Assembly (NCBI GenBank): GCA_017476425.1
Contig: JAFUZV010000152.1
Span: 1 to 56,940 of the forward strand
Origin: Selenomonadaceae bacterium
GTDB lineage: Bacteria; Bacillota; Negativicutes; Selenomonadales; Selenomonadaceae
Direction: 5' to 3'
Length of the DNA stretch: 56,940 nt
Positions 44,757 to 53,168 of this stretch are shown one piece after another. The first letter of the stretch is position 1. The number at the start of each line of letters is the position of its first letter. The translations under genes were made by a program, and so were the position numbers. Under the pieces are notes generated by a model, which was not told the origin of the DNA, made no database searches, and was given only the letters and a program-made list of their open reading frames with translations.

Positions 44757-45718
44757 AACGGCGAATTATAATTGTAATTACTTTGATAGTGTTGATGATC
44801 GTTGCTTTTATTGTTAGTTTGATCAATGGTTCCGTTGAGATCACGACTTCACAAATTTTAAACGTTGATACAATCGACGAAACTAAAAGACAAATTTTAA
44901 TAAATATCAGACTGCCGCGATCAATCGTTGCAATTTTAGTCGGGATCAATCTTTCACTTTCAGGTGCGATCTTGCAGGCTGTGATGAAAAATCCACTTGC
45001 TGATCCTCACATAATCGGAATTTCTTCCGGCGCAGGACTTTTCGGTATTTTTGTCATGCTTGTTAAAAGTGATGCTGATAATTTGATCATTCCGGCGGCT
45101 TTCGTTGGTGCAATGCTTGCGGCATTTTTAATTTATGTTCTTGCTTGGAAAGATGGAATAAAACCGATCAGAGTGATTTTAGCAGGTGTCGCAGTTAGTG
45201 CTTTTCTCGGCGCAGGTATCTCAGCAATGTTGATCTTTTATAGTGAAAAAGTTCATTCAGCACTGATTTGGATGATCGGCGGCTTGTCTGCAAGATCGTG
45301 GAATCACGTTGAGATCATTTTGCCATATACTATCGTTGGATAAATTATATCTCTACAAAGTGCAAGACATTTAAATATTTTGCAACTCGGTGACGAAGTA
45401 GCAAGCGGCTTAGGACTTCGTGTCAATCTCACTCGAACAATTTTAACAGCGATCGCCGCTTTACTTGCATCTTCAGCAGTTTGTGTTGTAGGCTTGCTAG
45501 GTTTTGTAGGTTTAATAATTCCTCATTCAGCAAGACTTTTGATCGGATCGGATTATCGATTTCTAATACCTTCAGCGGCGTTATTAGGCGCAAGCGTTTT
45601 AACGATCAGTGATACTTTTGCAAGAACAGCTTTTGCGCCAACTGAATTACCTGTCGGTATTTTAATGGCGATTCTCGGTGCGCCATTCTTCTTATATTTA
45701 CTACGAAAAGAATTATAA
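44747..45718 (+). pseudogene. FecCD-type ABC permease interrupted by one in-frame TAA
   Basis: Reads as a full-length iron-siderophore/cobalamin (FecCD/BtuC) permease of about 324 codons if one stop is ignored. Before the stop: IRLPRSIVAILVGINLSLSG, LADPHIIGISSGAGLFG and GGLSARSWNHV. The TAA at 45341-45343 follows TIVG. The same frame resumes with IISLQSARHLNILQLGDEVA, then LVNLTRTI-like helices, GFVGLIIPHSARLLIG and TELPVGILMAILGAPFF. A single T-to-A change in a TTA Leu codon would explain it. No frameshift is involved. Neither the ATPase nor the binding protein of such a system is adjacent, supporting decay. The start ATG lies in a heptad repeat without a ribosome-binding site. A sequencing error remains possible. 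Confidence 0.85.
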
Positions 45719-45741
45719 TTAAAAATAAATTTTCCTACGCT

Positions 45742-45765
45742 CTCAGACCTAAGCCTTAAGCCTTA
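45742..45765. repeat. CTCAGCC-family heptad tract
   Basis: CTCAGAC, CTAAGCC, TTAAGCC, then TTAA. Located between the broken FecCD gene and the rpmB promoter. Confidence 0.65.
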
Positions 45766-45782
45766 AAAAATTTGAAAGAGTA

Positions 45783-45811
45783 TTGCATTGTTTAAAATTA
45801 TGTGCTATACT
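45783..45811 (+). promoter_or_regulatory. Promoter for rpmB
   Basis: TTGCAT, 17-nt spacer, TATACT with an extended TGC; a strong match. Confidence 0.7.
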
Positions 45812-45861
45812 TTTTAAGTTACTTTAACAAAGAATTTTTTTGCTTGAAAGGCGTGATAAAT

Positions 45862-46071
45862 ATGTCAGCTTATTGTGAAATTTGCCATAAAGGTAAAATG
45901 AGCGGAATGAATGTCAGTCACTCACATTTAAAGACTAAACGTAAATGGAAACCGAATATTCAACGTGTCCGTGCAATTATTGACGGCGAAGTTAAGAGAA
46001 TTAATGTTTGTACTCGTTGCCTTCGTTCGGAAAAAGTTCAAAGAAGTATTTCACTTTCAACTGCAGAATAA
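45862..46071 (+). CDS. rpmB: 50S ribosomal protein L28 (zinc-binding form)
   Basis: Small 69-residue component of the large ribosomal subunit. Two CxxC pairs (YCEICHKG and VCTRCLRS) mark the zinc-binding form. NVSHSHLKTKRKWKPNIQRV is the family core. ATG 45862 follows GAAAGGCGTGA. It is a single-gene unit with its own strong promoter and terminator. Confidence 0.95.
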   Translation: MSAYCEICHKGKMSGMNVSHSHLKTKRKWKPNIQRVRAIIDGEVKRINVCTRCLRSEKVQRSISLSTAE

Positions 46072-46096
46072 TTTTAAATTTGAATAAAAAATTTTT

Positions 46097-46124
46097 GACT
46101 CACCATTATGGTTGAGTCTTTTTT
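46097..46124 (+). terminator. Terminator after rpmB
   Basis: Stem GACTCA/TGAGTC with a 10-nt loop and six T. Confidence 0.85.
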
Positions 46125-46162
46125 ATGTCGATAAAGTTTATAAAAATTTAATCTGCAAAAGT

Positions 46163-46191
46163 TTGACTAATTAACTTATTGTGTATATAAT
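46163..46191 (+). promoter_or_regulatory. Promoter for the Ca2+-ATPase gene
   Basis: TTGACT, 17-nt spacer, perfect TATAAT; the most canonical promoter in the window. Confidence 0.75.
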
Positions 46192-46236
46192 CTAAAACGT
46201 TTTGGCTAAGAAATTTTTTTTAATGGAAGTGATAAA

Positions 46237-48891
46237 ATGAAAATTACAGGCTTGACTGATGCACAAGTTGCAGAGTCAAAAGCGAAATTCGGTGACAATC
46301 GAATCACTGAACAAGCTCGTGAAGGCTTTTGGGATAAACTCAAAGCAAATTTCGACGATCCGATCATAAAAATTCTTATTTTTGCACTTGCGTTGAATGT
46401 CTTCTTTGCATTTATGGGCAAGTCTGAATGGTATGAGTCCGTTGGTATTGCAATGGCGGTTATTCTTGCAACCGGCGTTTCAACATTTAGCGAATATCGA
46501 AATGAATCAGCGTTTCAAGCGTTGCAGGCTGAAGCGTCTTTGATCAAGTGTAAAGTTTATCGTAATGGATCAGTTGTTGAAATTCCGATCAATGATATTG
46601 TCATTGGCGATTGCGTTTTATTGCAGACCGGTGATAAAATTCCTGCTGACGGCGTGATCATTGACGGATCAATTCAAGTTGATCAGTCGATTCTCAACGG
46701 TGAAGCTAAAGAAGAAAATAAAATTCCTGCGCCGGATCAAGCAACTGATGATGAGGCGGCTAAATCAACTGACTTTCTCAACCATCATAAATGTTTTCGT
46801 GGTGCAGTTGTTGCCGGCGGTTCAGCAGTTATGAGAACTGTTACACTTGGTGATAATACTCTTTACGGTAAGATCGCCGGTGAATTGCAGACTGATGAAG
46901 ATCGTGATACGCCGCTTAAACTCAAATTAGGTGATCTTGCCGAACAAATTAGCAAGTTCGGTTATATCGGCGGTGTTGCGATCGCTCTTGCTTACATTTT
47001 CGACAAAATTATTATTCATAACGGTTTTGATCTTTCAGCGGCGATGGCTTTCTGCAGTGCTGATCCTATGAACGTTTTAAATATCGTTGTTGAGGCTGTT
47101 ATGCTTGCCGTTATAATTATCGTTATGGCTGTGCCGGAAGGTTTACCATTGATGATCGCTATCGTTTCAGCGCAGAATATGGGCAAGATGTTAAAAGATA
47201 ATGTCTTAGTAAGAAAGATCAGTGGTATTGAGACAGCAGGATCATTAAATTTACTTTTCAGCGATAAAACCGGCACGATCACTAAAGGACAATTAGAAGT
47301 TGTAACTTTCCTTGACGGCACGGCGAATTTTACTGAAAAATTTGATTCACTAAGCAAAAATATTCAACAATTAGTATCGTTGTCCGTGAGATCGAACAGC
47401 GGCGCAGTTATCACAGGTAATGAGATCGTCGGCGGTAATATGACTGATCGTGCATTACTCGGTTTTGTTATCGGTAAAGATCAACCGGCTAATGTAAATA
47501 TTATTGATACCGTGCCTTTTGATAGTGCTAAAAAATATTCAATGGCAAAAGTCAGCGGTGATTATAATTTATGGCTGATCAAAGGTGCGCCTGAACGTCT
47601 TCTTGACAAATGTTCTTTCTATTACGATTCTAACGGCAATAAACAAAAATTAAATTCGACGAATGAAATTAATGCTAAAATTGATGAACTTGCTAATCGT
47701 GCAATTCGTACGCTTGCACTTGTAACTTATGACGGTGAAGTTAATAATGGTGAAATTCCGAACAGCGGTTTAACTTTCGTAGGTGTTACAGGTATTCGTG
47801 ACGACGTAAGACCGGACGCTATCAAAGCGATTGAACAAGTCCATAAAGCCGGCGTACAAGTTGTAATGATCACCGGCGATCGTAAGGAAACTGCACAGGC
47901 GATCGCTAAAGAAGCCGGTTTAATTGAAATTGACGATGCGATCGTTATAACAAGTGCTGAACTCAATGAAATGTCTGATGATGAAGTCAAAGCGAATCTG
48001 CCTAGACTTCGTGTTATTGCTCGTGCATTACCGACTGATAAAAGCCGTCTTGTTCGTTTAGCACAAGAATTAAATTTAGTCGTTGGTATGACCGGCGACG
48101 GTGTTAATGATTCGCCGGCACTTAAAAAGGCTGATGTTGGTTTTGCTATGGGTGGCGGCACTGAAGTTGCTAAAGAGGCTTCAGAGATCGTTATTCTTGA
48201 TGATAATTTTAGATCGATCGGTAAAGCAATTCTTTATGGTCGTACGATCTTCAATTCAATTCGTAAATTTATTATCTTCCAACTTACAATTAACGTTGCG
48301 GCAGTTTTGATCTCGTTCGTCTGTCCGTTGATCGAATTAGAAAATCCTTTGACAATTACGCAAATTCTTTGGGTCAATCTTGTTATGGATACTTTAGCGG
48401 CTCTTGCTTTCGGCGGTGAACCTGCGCTTGATCGTTATATGGACGAAGAGCCTAAAAAGAGAGATGAACATATCATTAACAATTATATGTACTCTGAAAT
48501 TGGCGTTGGTGCACTCTGGTCATTTGCTGCCGGTTTATTCTTCCTGTTGAGTCCATTCTCTCACGAACATTTTAGAATCGGTGAAAGTGATCCGAATATG
48601 TATTTGATGACTGGTTATTTCGCTTTCTTCATTTTCACGGCGGTTTTCAATGCTTTCAATGCACGAACTGATCAGATGAATTTGTTTGACAATATCGTAG
48701 GCAATACTGATTTCTTGAAAGTTATGGGTTTGATCGTAGTCGTTCAAGTTATTATGACTTATCTCGGCGGCGTGATCCTTCGTTGTTTCGGTTTAACGAT
48801 CACTGAATGGGCTTTCGTGCTTGCAATGGCATTCTTGATCATTCCTGTTGATTTGATCAGAAAAACGATCGTCGGAACTTCTTCAAAATAA
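46237..48891 (+). CDS. P-type calcium-translocating ATPase (P2 type)
   Basis: Pumps Ca2+ out of the cytoplasm using ATP. The 884-residue protein has an N-terminal cation ATPase segment (LTDAQVAESKAKFGDNRI), an actuator domain with ILNGEAKEE in place of the usual TGE(S) loop, the M4 ion site VMAVPEGLPLMIA, the phosphorylated Asp343 in SDKTGTITKG, nucleotide-binding KGAPERLL, and the hinge TGDGVNDSPALKKADVGFAMG. M6 NLVMDTLAALAFGGEPA resembles plasma-membrane (P2B) pumps. The NGEA loop is a departure from TGES and merits checking. ATG 46237 follows GGAAGTGAT. It lies just upstream of two RTX-like, probably Ca-binding, secreted proteins. Confidence 0.9.
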   Translation: MKITGLTDAQVAESKAKFGDNRITEQAREGFWDKLKANFDDPIIKILIFALALNVFFAFMGKSEWYESVGIAMAVILATGVSTFSEYRNESAFQALQAEASLIKCKVYRNGSVVEIPINDIVIGDCVLLQTGDKIPADGVIIDGSIQVDQSILNGEAKEENKIPAPDQATDDEAAKSTDFLNHHKCFRGAVVAGGSAVMRTVTLGDNTLYGKIAGELQTDEDRDTPLKLKLGDLAEQISKFGYIGGVAIALAYIFDKIIIHNGFDLSAAMAFCSADPMNVLNIVVEAVMLAVIIIVMAVPEGLPLMIAIVSAQNMGKMLKDNVLVRKISGIETAGSLNLLFSDKTGTITKGQLEVVTFLDGTANFTEKFDSLSKNIQQLVSLSVRSNSGAVITGNEIVGGNMTDRALLGFVIGKDQPANVNIIDTVPFDSAKKYSMAKVSGDYNLWLIKGAPERLLDKCSFYYDSNGNKQKLNSTNEINAKIDELANRAIRTLALVTYDGEVNNGEIPNSGLTFVGVTGIRDDVRPDAIKAIEQVHKAGVQVVMITGDRKETAQAIAKEAGLIEIDDAIVITSAELNEMSDDEVKANLPRLRVIARALPTDKSRLVRLAQELNLVVGMTGDGVNDSPALKKADVGFAMGGGTEVAKEASEIVILDDNFRSIGKAILYGRTIFNSIRKFIIFQLTINVAAVLISFVCPLIELENPLTITQILWVNLVMDTLAALAFGGEPALDRYMDEEPKKRDEHIINNYMYSEIGVGALWSFAAGLFFLLSPFSHEHFRIGESDPNMYLMTGYFAFFIFTAVFNAFNARTDQMNLFDNIVGNTDFLKVMGLIVVVQVIMTYLGGVILRCFGLTITEWAFVLAMAFLIIPVDLIRKTIVGTSSK

Positions 48892-48914
48892 TTTTTGATC
48901 GATTAAAAAATTTT

Positions 48915-48957
48915 TTCCTGTATGAGTTAAAAATCTCACGCAGGAATTTTTTTTTTT
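48915..48957 (+). terminator. Terminator after the Ca2+-ATPase gene
   Basis: A 12-bp imperfect stem (TTCCTGTATGAG with CTCACGCAGGAA) followed by eleven T. Confidence 0.85.
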
Positions 48958-48971
48958 ATTTTTGAAAATGC

Positions 48972-49001
48972 TTGACAAATAAATTTCTTTTGTTTTATGA
49001 T
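48972..49001 (+). promoter_or_regulatory. Promoter for the RTX-like peptidase gene
   Basis: Perfect TTGACA, 18-nt spacer, TATGAT, about 45 nt before the ATG. Confidence 0.65.
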
Positions 49002-49050
49002 CAAAAAAATTATAGTTATTAAAAGTTTTTTTACAAGGAAGTGATCATTT

Positions 49051-52000
49051 ATGAGTATGATGACTATTGAAGGCTCTGACGGTTCATTTGTCAATTCGCA
49101 ACCTGTTACTTCTGTCGATAAAACTACTACTACAATTCAAATGACACAAGTTGAAGCTATGACTTCTTTTATGAAAGCATTAGATGAATCGACAGCCTCA
49201 AGTGGTACTGCTGTTCTCAACGATGCTATTAGTTCTTGTACGCCGTTTGCTAATATCAATGCGGCAATAACTCGTTTCTTTGCTGATTATGATGCAGCCG
49301 GTGGAGGACTTACTTTCCTTAGCGATTACTGCGATATAGTTCTCGGTAATTATGATACAGGTGCAATTACAGGATCAGATGCCGGCGGTGAAATTACTAA
49401 AACCGCTACATCTATCGTTCCTGAAACAGGCGATCTTAACACTTCATTTACTGATTCTACATTCACTACTAACGGACTTACATTTTCTCTTAGTACTTCT
49501 AATTCTTCTTATTCTGATCTCACTGATTCACAAAAATACATTTGGCAAGGTCTTTACACCTGGTGGGCTAAATCGGCACTTGATCTTATTGAAGAATCTT
49601 ATGGCAGTAATATCAGCTTTAATTCTGGTTCATCAGCTACGATTAGAAATATTGATGTTAATTTCAAGTCTTCCAATGATAATACTTTAGCTTATGTTAC
49701 AAATTCTTATTACTCAACAGGTCAAACAGTTGGACTTTCACTTACTGTTAATATGCATTACTACAACAATATTAATACTTCTGATCCTAATGGTTCAACT
49801 TCTACTTCAGGTGCCACTTATCTCGATCGTACTCTTGCACACGAATTTACTCACGCTGTAATGGGTGCTACTATCAAATATTTTTCAGCTTTACCAACTT
49901 TCATTAAAGAAGGTATGGCGGAACTTACTCACGGTATCGACGATGAACGCTATTCAACCATTCTTACTCTTGCTAACAGTAAGAAAAAACTTAAAGCTGC
50001 AGTCACAGTTACTACTAAAAAACGTAGCGATGATTATTATTATGCAGGTGGCTATATTTTTCTTCGTTGGCTTGCTAAGTATATTTCTGAATATGATCCA
50101 ACTAAAGGCTCTTCCCTCAATGACACTTTAAATAATTCTTCTGATGAGGTTGAAATTTATGCTTATGCCGGCAAGGATAAAATTATTAACAGCGGCAATA
50201 ATGTTACAATCACCGGTGGTGCCGGAGCTGATTCGATTACTCTTAACGGTTCAGCTCAGACTATTCAATTCGGTAGCGGCGATGGTAAAGACGTTGTAAC
50301 CGGTTTTGAAGAAGGCGACAAGATCAAAATTACAAGCGGAAGTCTTACAAATTGGGCACTTAGCAAGAAGAATGTAGTTTTGACTTTTGGAAAAGGTAAT
50401 ACTATCAACCTTAAGGATGCTAAAGATAAATGGATCACTATTGAAGACACTGAAGGAAATGTTACTTCACGTATTTATGGCAATGGAACTATTACAATGG
50501 CGGGTACTTCCGACGATGAAACAGTCAGCGGCTTTGCTAAAGCTGATTCAATCAGTGCGCTTGCCGGAAATGATACGCTGATCGGCGGAACAGGTGCAGA
50601 CAGCTTAACCGGTGGTGATGGCGCAGATGTTTTCTATTATTCAAAAGGTGATGGCGCAGATTGGATCACTGATTATACTGCTGATGATACGATCGTACTT
50701 AATAATGTTGCAGTTAGCAAAGTAGCAACTGTCAAGAAGTCTAGCGATCTAACTTTCACTGTTACTAAAGGATCAATCAGACTTGTTGACGGCGCAGGTA
50801 AACATGTTACTTTCAAAGATACTGACGGCAATGTAATTTTAAGTCAGCAATTTGGAACTGATTCAATAACTGTTACTAATGATGACGCTGCAACGATCAA
50901 TGCTTCAATCGACGGCTCAATAGCTACTATTGACGGCTCAGCTCGTATAAATTCAACCGTCTATCTCGGCAATGCAAAGGCAAATTATATTTCTTCTGCA
51001 GGCGATAGCACTATCACAACCGGTAAAGGTAAAGACACCGTTGATTATATAAGCGGAAATTCAATTATTACTGATTATGCTGTAGGTGCTGACGTTATCA
51101 AGTTCCATAATAGCATTAGCAAAGTTACAACCAGTTCCGACGGTAAAGATTTGATCTTTGCTACAAGTGAAGATGAATCTCTTACACTTACTAAAATGGC
51201 AGGCAAGAAGATCACGATCATTGATAAAGACGGTGTGCAAACTTCACAAATTTATGGCAAAGTTACTTTGGCGGTTGCTAATGCTGATGGTGATACTGTT
51301 GACACTTCAACGAATGAAGAAGTCAAATATATCAACGGAGCTAAACGAACTAAATCAGTTTACTTGATCGGTAATGCTAACGACAATACAATTAGAGGCG
51401 GATCAGCGGCTGATACACTTGACGGCGGCTCAACAAATGATTCTTTGATCAGTGGCGGCGGTAATGATCTATTTATCTTCAGCGGCGGCAATGATACTAT
51501 TTATGATTATGCTGTTGCTAAAAATAATTCCGATCAAATCAAGCTTGCAAGTGGAATTAATCTTGATACTTACACTGTCGACGGCAAAAATGTAATTATG
51601 ACTTTCAAAGGCGATGAGGAAAATGAAATTTCAGACAAATTGACGATTATCAACGGTAAAGATAAATCGATCACTGTCAACGGTACCGGCAAAACTTACA
51701 ATGATTATTATGAAAAAATCTTCACTAAGAATGAAACTGATACATATGTTGCTGATACGGACGTTGCGACGATCAATGCAGCTAACAATAATAAATCAAT
51801 CGACATTACTGCAAACGCTAAAGATAATTTGATTAAAGGCTCTGCAAAAGCTGATACGATTAGACCAGGCGGCGGCAATGATTCAATCGTTACTAACAAA
51901 GGTGCAGATTTGATCATTTACAGCGGTGGTGATGATACTATTACTGATTATACAGCCGGCGCAGACAAAATCAGCCTTAACGGTTACACCTTGACGAATG

Positions 52001-53052
52001 CTGAATATACTAGTGCTAAAACAGGTAATTTAATTCTCACTGTTACTAATGCTGAAGATGAAGAGACAACCAATACAATTACGATCGTTAATGGTATTGC
52101 TAAGAAGACGAAGAAAAAGATCAATATTGACGGCACAGCGCAAATTTTCGATACAGAGACGATCACTTTCGGAGCAGCTGACGGCGATACAATCGATCTC
52201 ACTAAGTCATATAATTCTTCAGTAAAAACCGTTAATGCTAGCGGACGCAAAGCGGCTTATGCTGCATATATAATCGGAAATACTCAAAATAATACTATCA
52301 AAGGCGGCGGCGGTGCTGATACAATCATAGCGACAGCAGGCAATAATTACATTCTTGGCAATGCTGGCAATGATTCGATCATAGGAACAAGCACTGGTAG
52401 CGATACACTGTCTGGTGGTGCTGGTAACGATACGATTAATGCTTTCGGAGCGTCTAATTTAATTCAAGGCGATGCCGCTAATGATTATCTTAGTGTTATC
52501 GGTTCAGCAAATACGCTTACTGGTGGTGCTGGTGATGATACTCTCGTTGTTAATGGTTCTGAAAATACTTTAATTGCTGGTGCAGGTAATGACAGCATTG
52601 ATCTTTCACAAAGTACAGGTGAAAATCTTATCAAGTACACGACCGGTGAAGGTAATGATGTAATTGTTGGCTATGACAAAGATAAAGGAGACATTATTAA
52701 ACTTGCTAGCAATAAGACGAAAGTCACCAAAGGCGAAGTAAAAGGTGATGATTATGTCCTTACAATCGGTGCAGGCACAATTACCTTTAAAGATGCTGCA
52801 GATATGACTATCACTGTTGAAACTTTCAGCGGTGATGAAGAAGAATATTATGATGGCTATGATGAAAGTGCATATCGTGAACTCTTCGCTGATGATGTTA
52901 TTGCTGAGGCTAATGATCTCAACGAAATAATCAACGATAAAGAAATTTCGATCTCAACAAATTATAATTACGATCTTTCAACGATTAATAATTTCGATCA
53001 AACAAATCAAATTGATCAACTTGCAACTTCTCAAAAGCAAAAGAAGAAATAA
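49051..53052 (+). CDS. Giant RTX-like repeat protein with a gluzincin metallopeptidase domain
   Basis: Probably a secreted or surface Ca2+-binding protease. The 1333-residue protein has no Sec signal. Residues ~100-350 carry a zinc site: HEFTH (His264, Glu265, His268) then exactly 18 residues to Glu287 in IKEGMAEL, the HExxH-x18-E spacing of gluzincins. From about residue 365 come roughly six modules of 130-170 residues, each with a T-I-N-A-type strand, RTX nonapeptides such as GGTGADSLTGGDGADVF and GGAGNDTINAF, a DY-AGADKI turn and a KKITIIDKDGVQTSQIYG strand. The last ~60 residues are acidic (ELFADDVIAEANDLNEI) and end in Lys-Lys-Lys. ATG 49051 follows AAGGAAGTGATC. Type I secretion is inferred; no transporter genes are visible. 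Confidence 0.82.
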   Translation: MSMMTIEGSDGSFVNSQPVTSVDKTTTTIQMTQVEAMTSFMKALDESTASSGTAVLNDAISSCTPFANINAAITRFFADYDAAGGGLTFLSDYCDIVLGNYDTGAITGSDAGGEITKTATSIVPETGDLNTSFTDSTFTTNGLTFSLSTSNSSYSDLTDSQKYIWQGLYTWWAKSALDLIEESYGSNISFNSGSSATIRNIDVNFKSSNDNTLAYVTNSYYSTGQTVGLSLTVNMHYYNNINTSDPNGSTSTSGATYLDRTLAHEFTHAVMGATIKYFSALPTFIKEGMAELTHGIDDERYSTILTLANSKKKLKAAVTVTTKKRSDDYYYAGGYIFLRWLAKYISEYDPTKGSSLNDTLNNSSDEVEIYAYAGKDKIINSGNNVTITGGAGADSITLNGSAQTIQFGSGDGKDVVTGFEEGDKIKITSGSLTNWALSKKNVVLTFGKGNTINLKDAKDKWITIEDTEGNVTSRIYGNGTITMAGTSDDETVSGFAKADSISALAGNDTLIGGTGADSLTGGDGADVFYYSKGDGADWITDYTADDTIVLNNVAVSKVATVKKSSDLTFTVTKGSIRLVDGAGKHVTFKDTDGNVILSQQFGTDSITVTNDDAATINASIDGSIATIDGSARINSTVYLGNAKANYISSAGDSTITTGKGKDTVDYISGNSIITDYAVGADVIKFHNSISKVTTSSDGKDLIFATSEDESLTLTKMAGKKITIIDKDGVQTSQIYGKVTLAVANADGDTVDTSTNEEVKYINGAKRTKSVYLIGNANDNTIRGGSAADTLDGGSTNDSLISGGGNDLFIFSGGNDTIYDYAVAKNNSDQIKLASGINLDTYTVDGKNVIMTFKGDEENEISDKLTIINGKDKSITVNGTGKTYNDYYEKIFTKNETDTYVADTDVATINAANNNKSIDITANAKDNLIKGSAKADTIRPGGGNDSIVTNKGADLIIYSGGDDTITDYTAGADKISLNGYTLTNAEYTSAKTGNLILTVTNAEDEETTNTITIVNGIAKKTKKKINIDGTAQIFDTETITFGAADGDTIDLTKSYNSSVKTVNASGRKAAYAAYIIGNTQNNTIKGGGGADTIIATAGNNYILGNAGNDSIIGTSTGSDTLSGGAGNDTINAFGASNLIQGDAANDYLSVIGSANTLTGGAGDDTLVVNGSENTLIAGAGNDSIDLSQSTGENLIKYTTGEGNDVIVGYDKDKGDIIKLASNKTKVTKGEVKGDDYVLTIGAGTITFKDAADMTITVETFSGDEEEYYDGYDESAYRELFADDVIAEANDLNEIINDKEISISTNYNYDLSTINNFDQTNQIDQLATSQKQKKK

Positions 53053-53074
53053 AAATTAAATTAAAAAAAAATTA

Positions 53075-53109
53075 GCGACTACTCAAATTTCAGAGTAGCC
53101 GCTTTTTTA
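53075..53109. terminator. Bidirectional terminator between the two RTX-like genes
   Basis: A stem of about 10 bp (GCGACTACTC with GAGTAGCCGC, one mismatch), seven T after it and a long A-run before it. Confidence 0.85.
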
Positions 53110-53136
53110 TTAAGAATTTTTAATTAAAATTTTTTC

Positions 53137-53168
53137 AATTCCGAATTCCTAATTTCGCATTCCGAATT
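53137..53168. repeat. 32-nt heptad-repeat unit at the end of the second RTX-like gene
   Basis: A single unit of ATTCCGN heptamers between AATT ends. It overlaps the stop codon (53167-53169) of the minus-strand gene. Confidence 0.85.

Noticed and set aside
44741..45718. Two separate FecCD half-genes or a frameshift
   Set aside because: Both halves are in the same frame and the missing residues between them translate cleanly, so a single stop codon is the simpler reading. The stop is TAA, so selenocysteine does not apply.
47727..48161. 144-codon minus-strand frame opposite the Ca2+-ATPase
   Set aside because: It is a shadow of a strongly conserved coding region with no start signals of its own.
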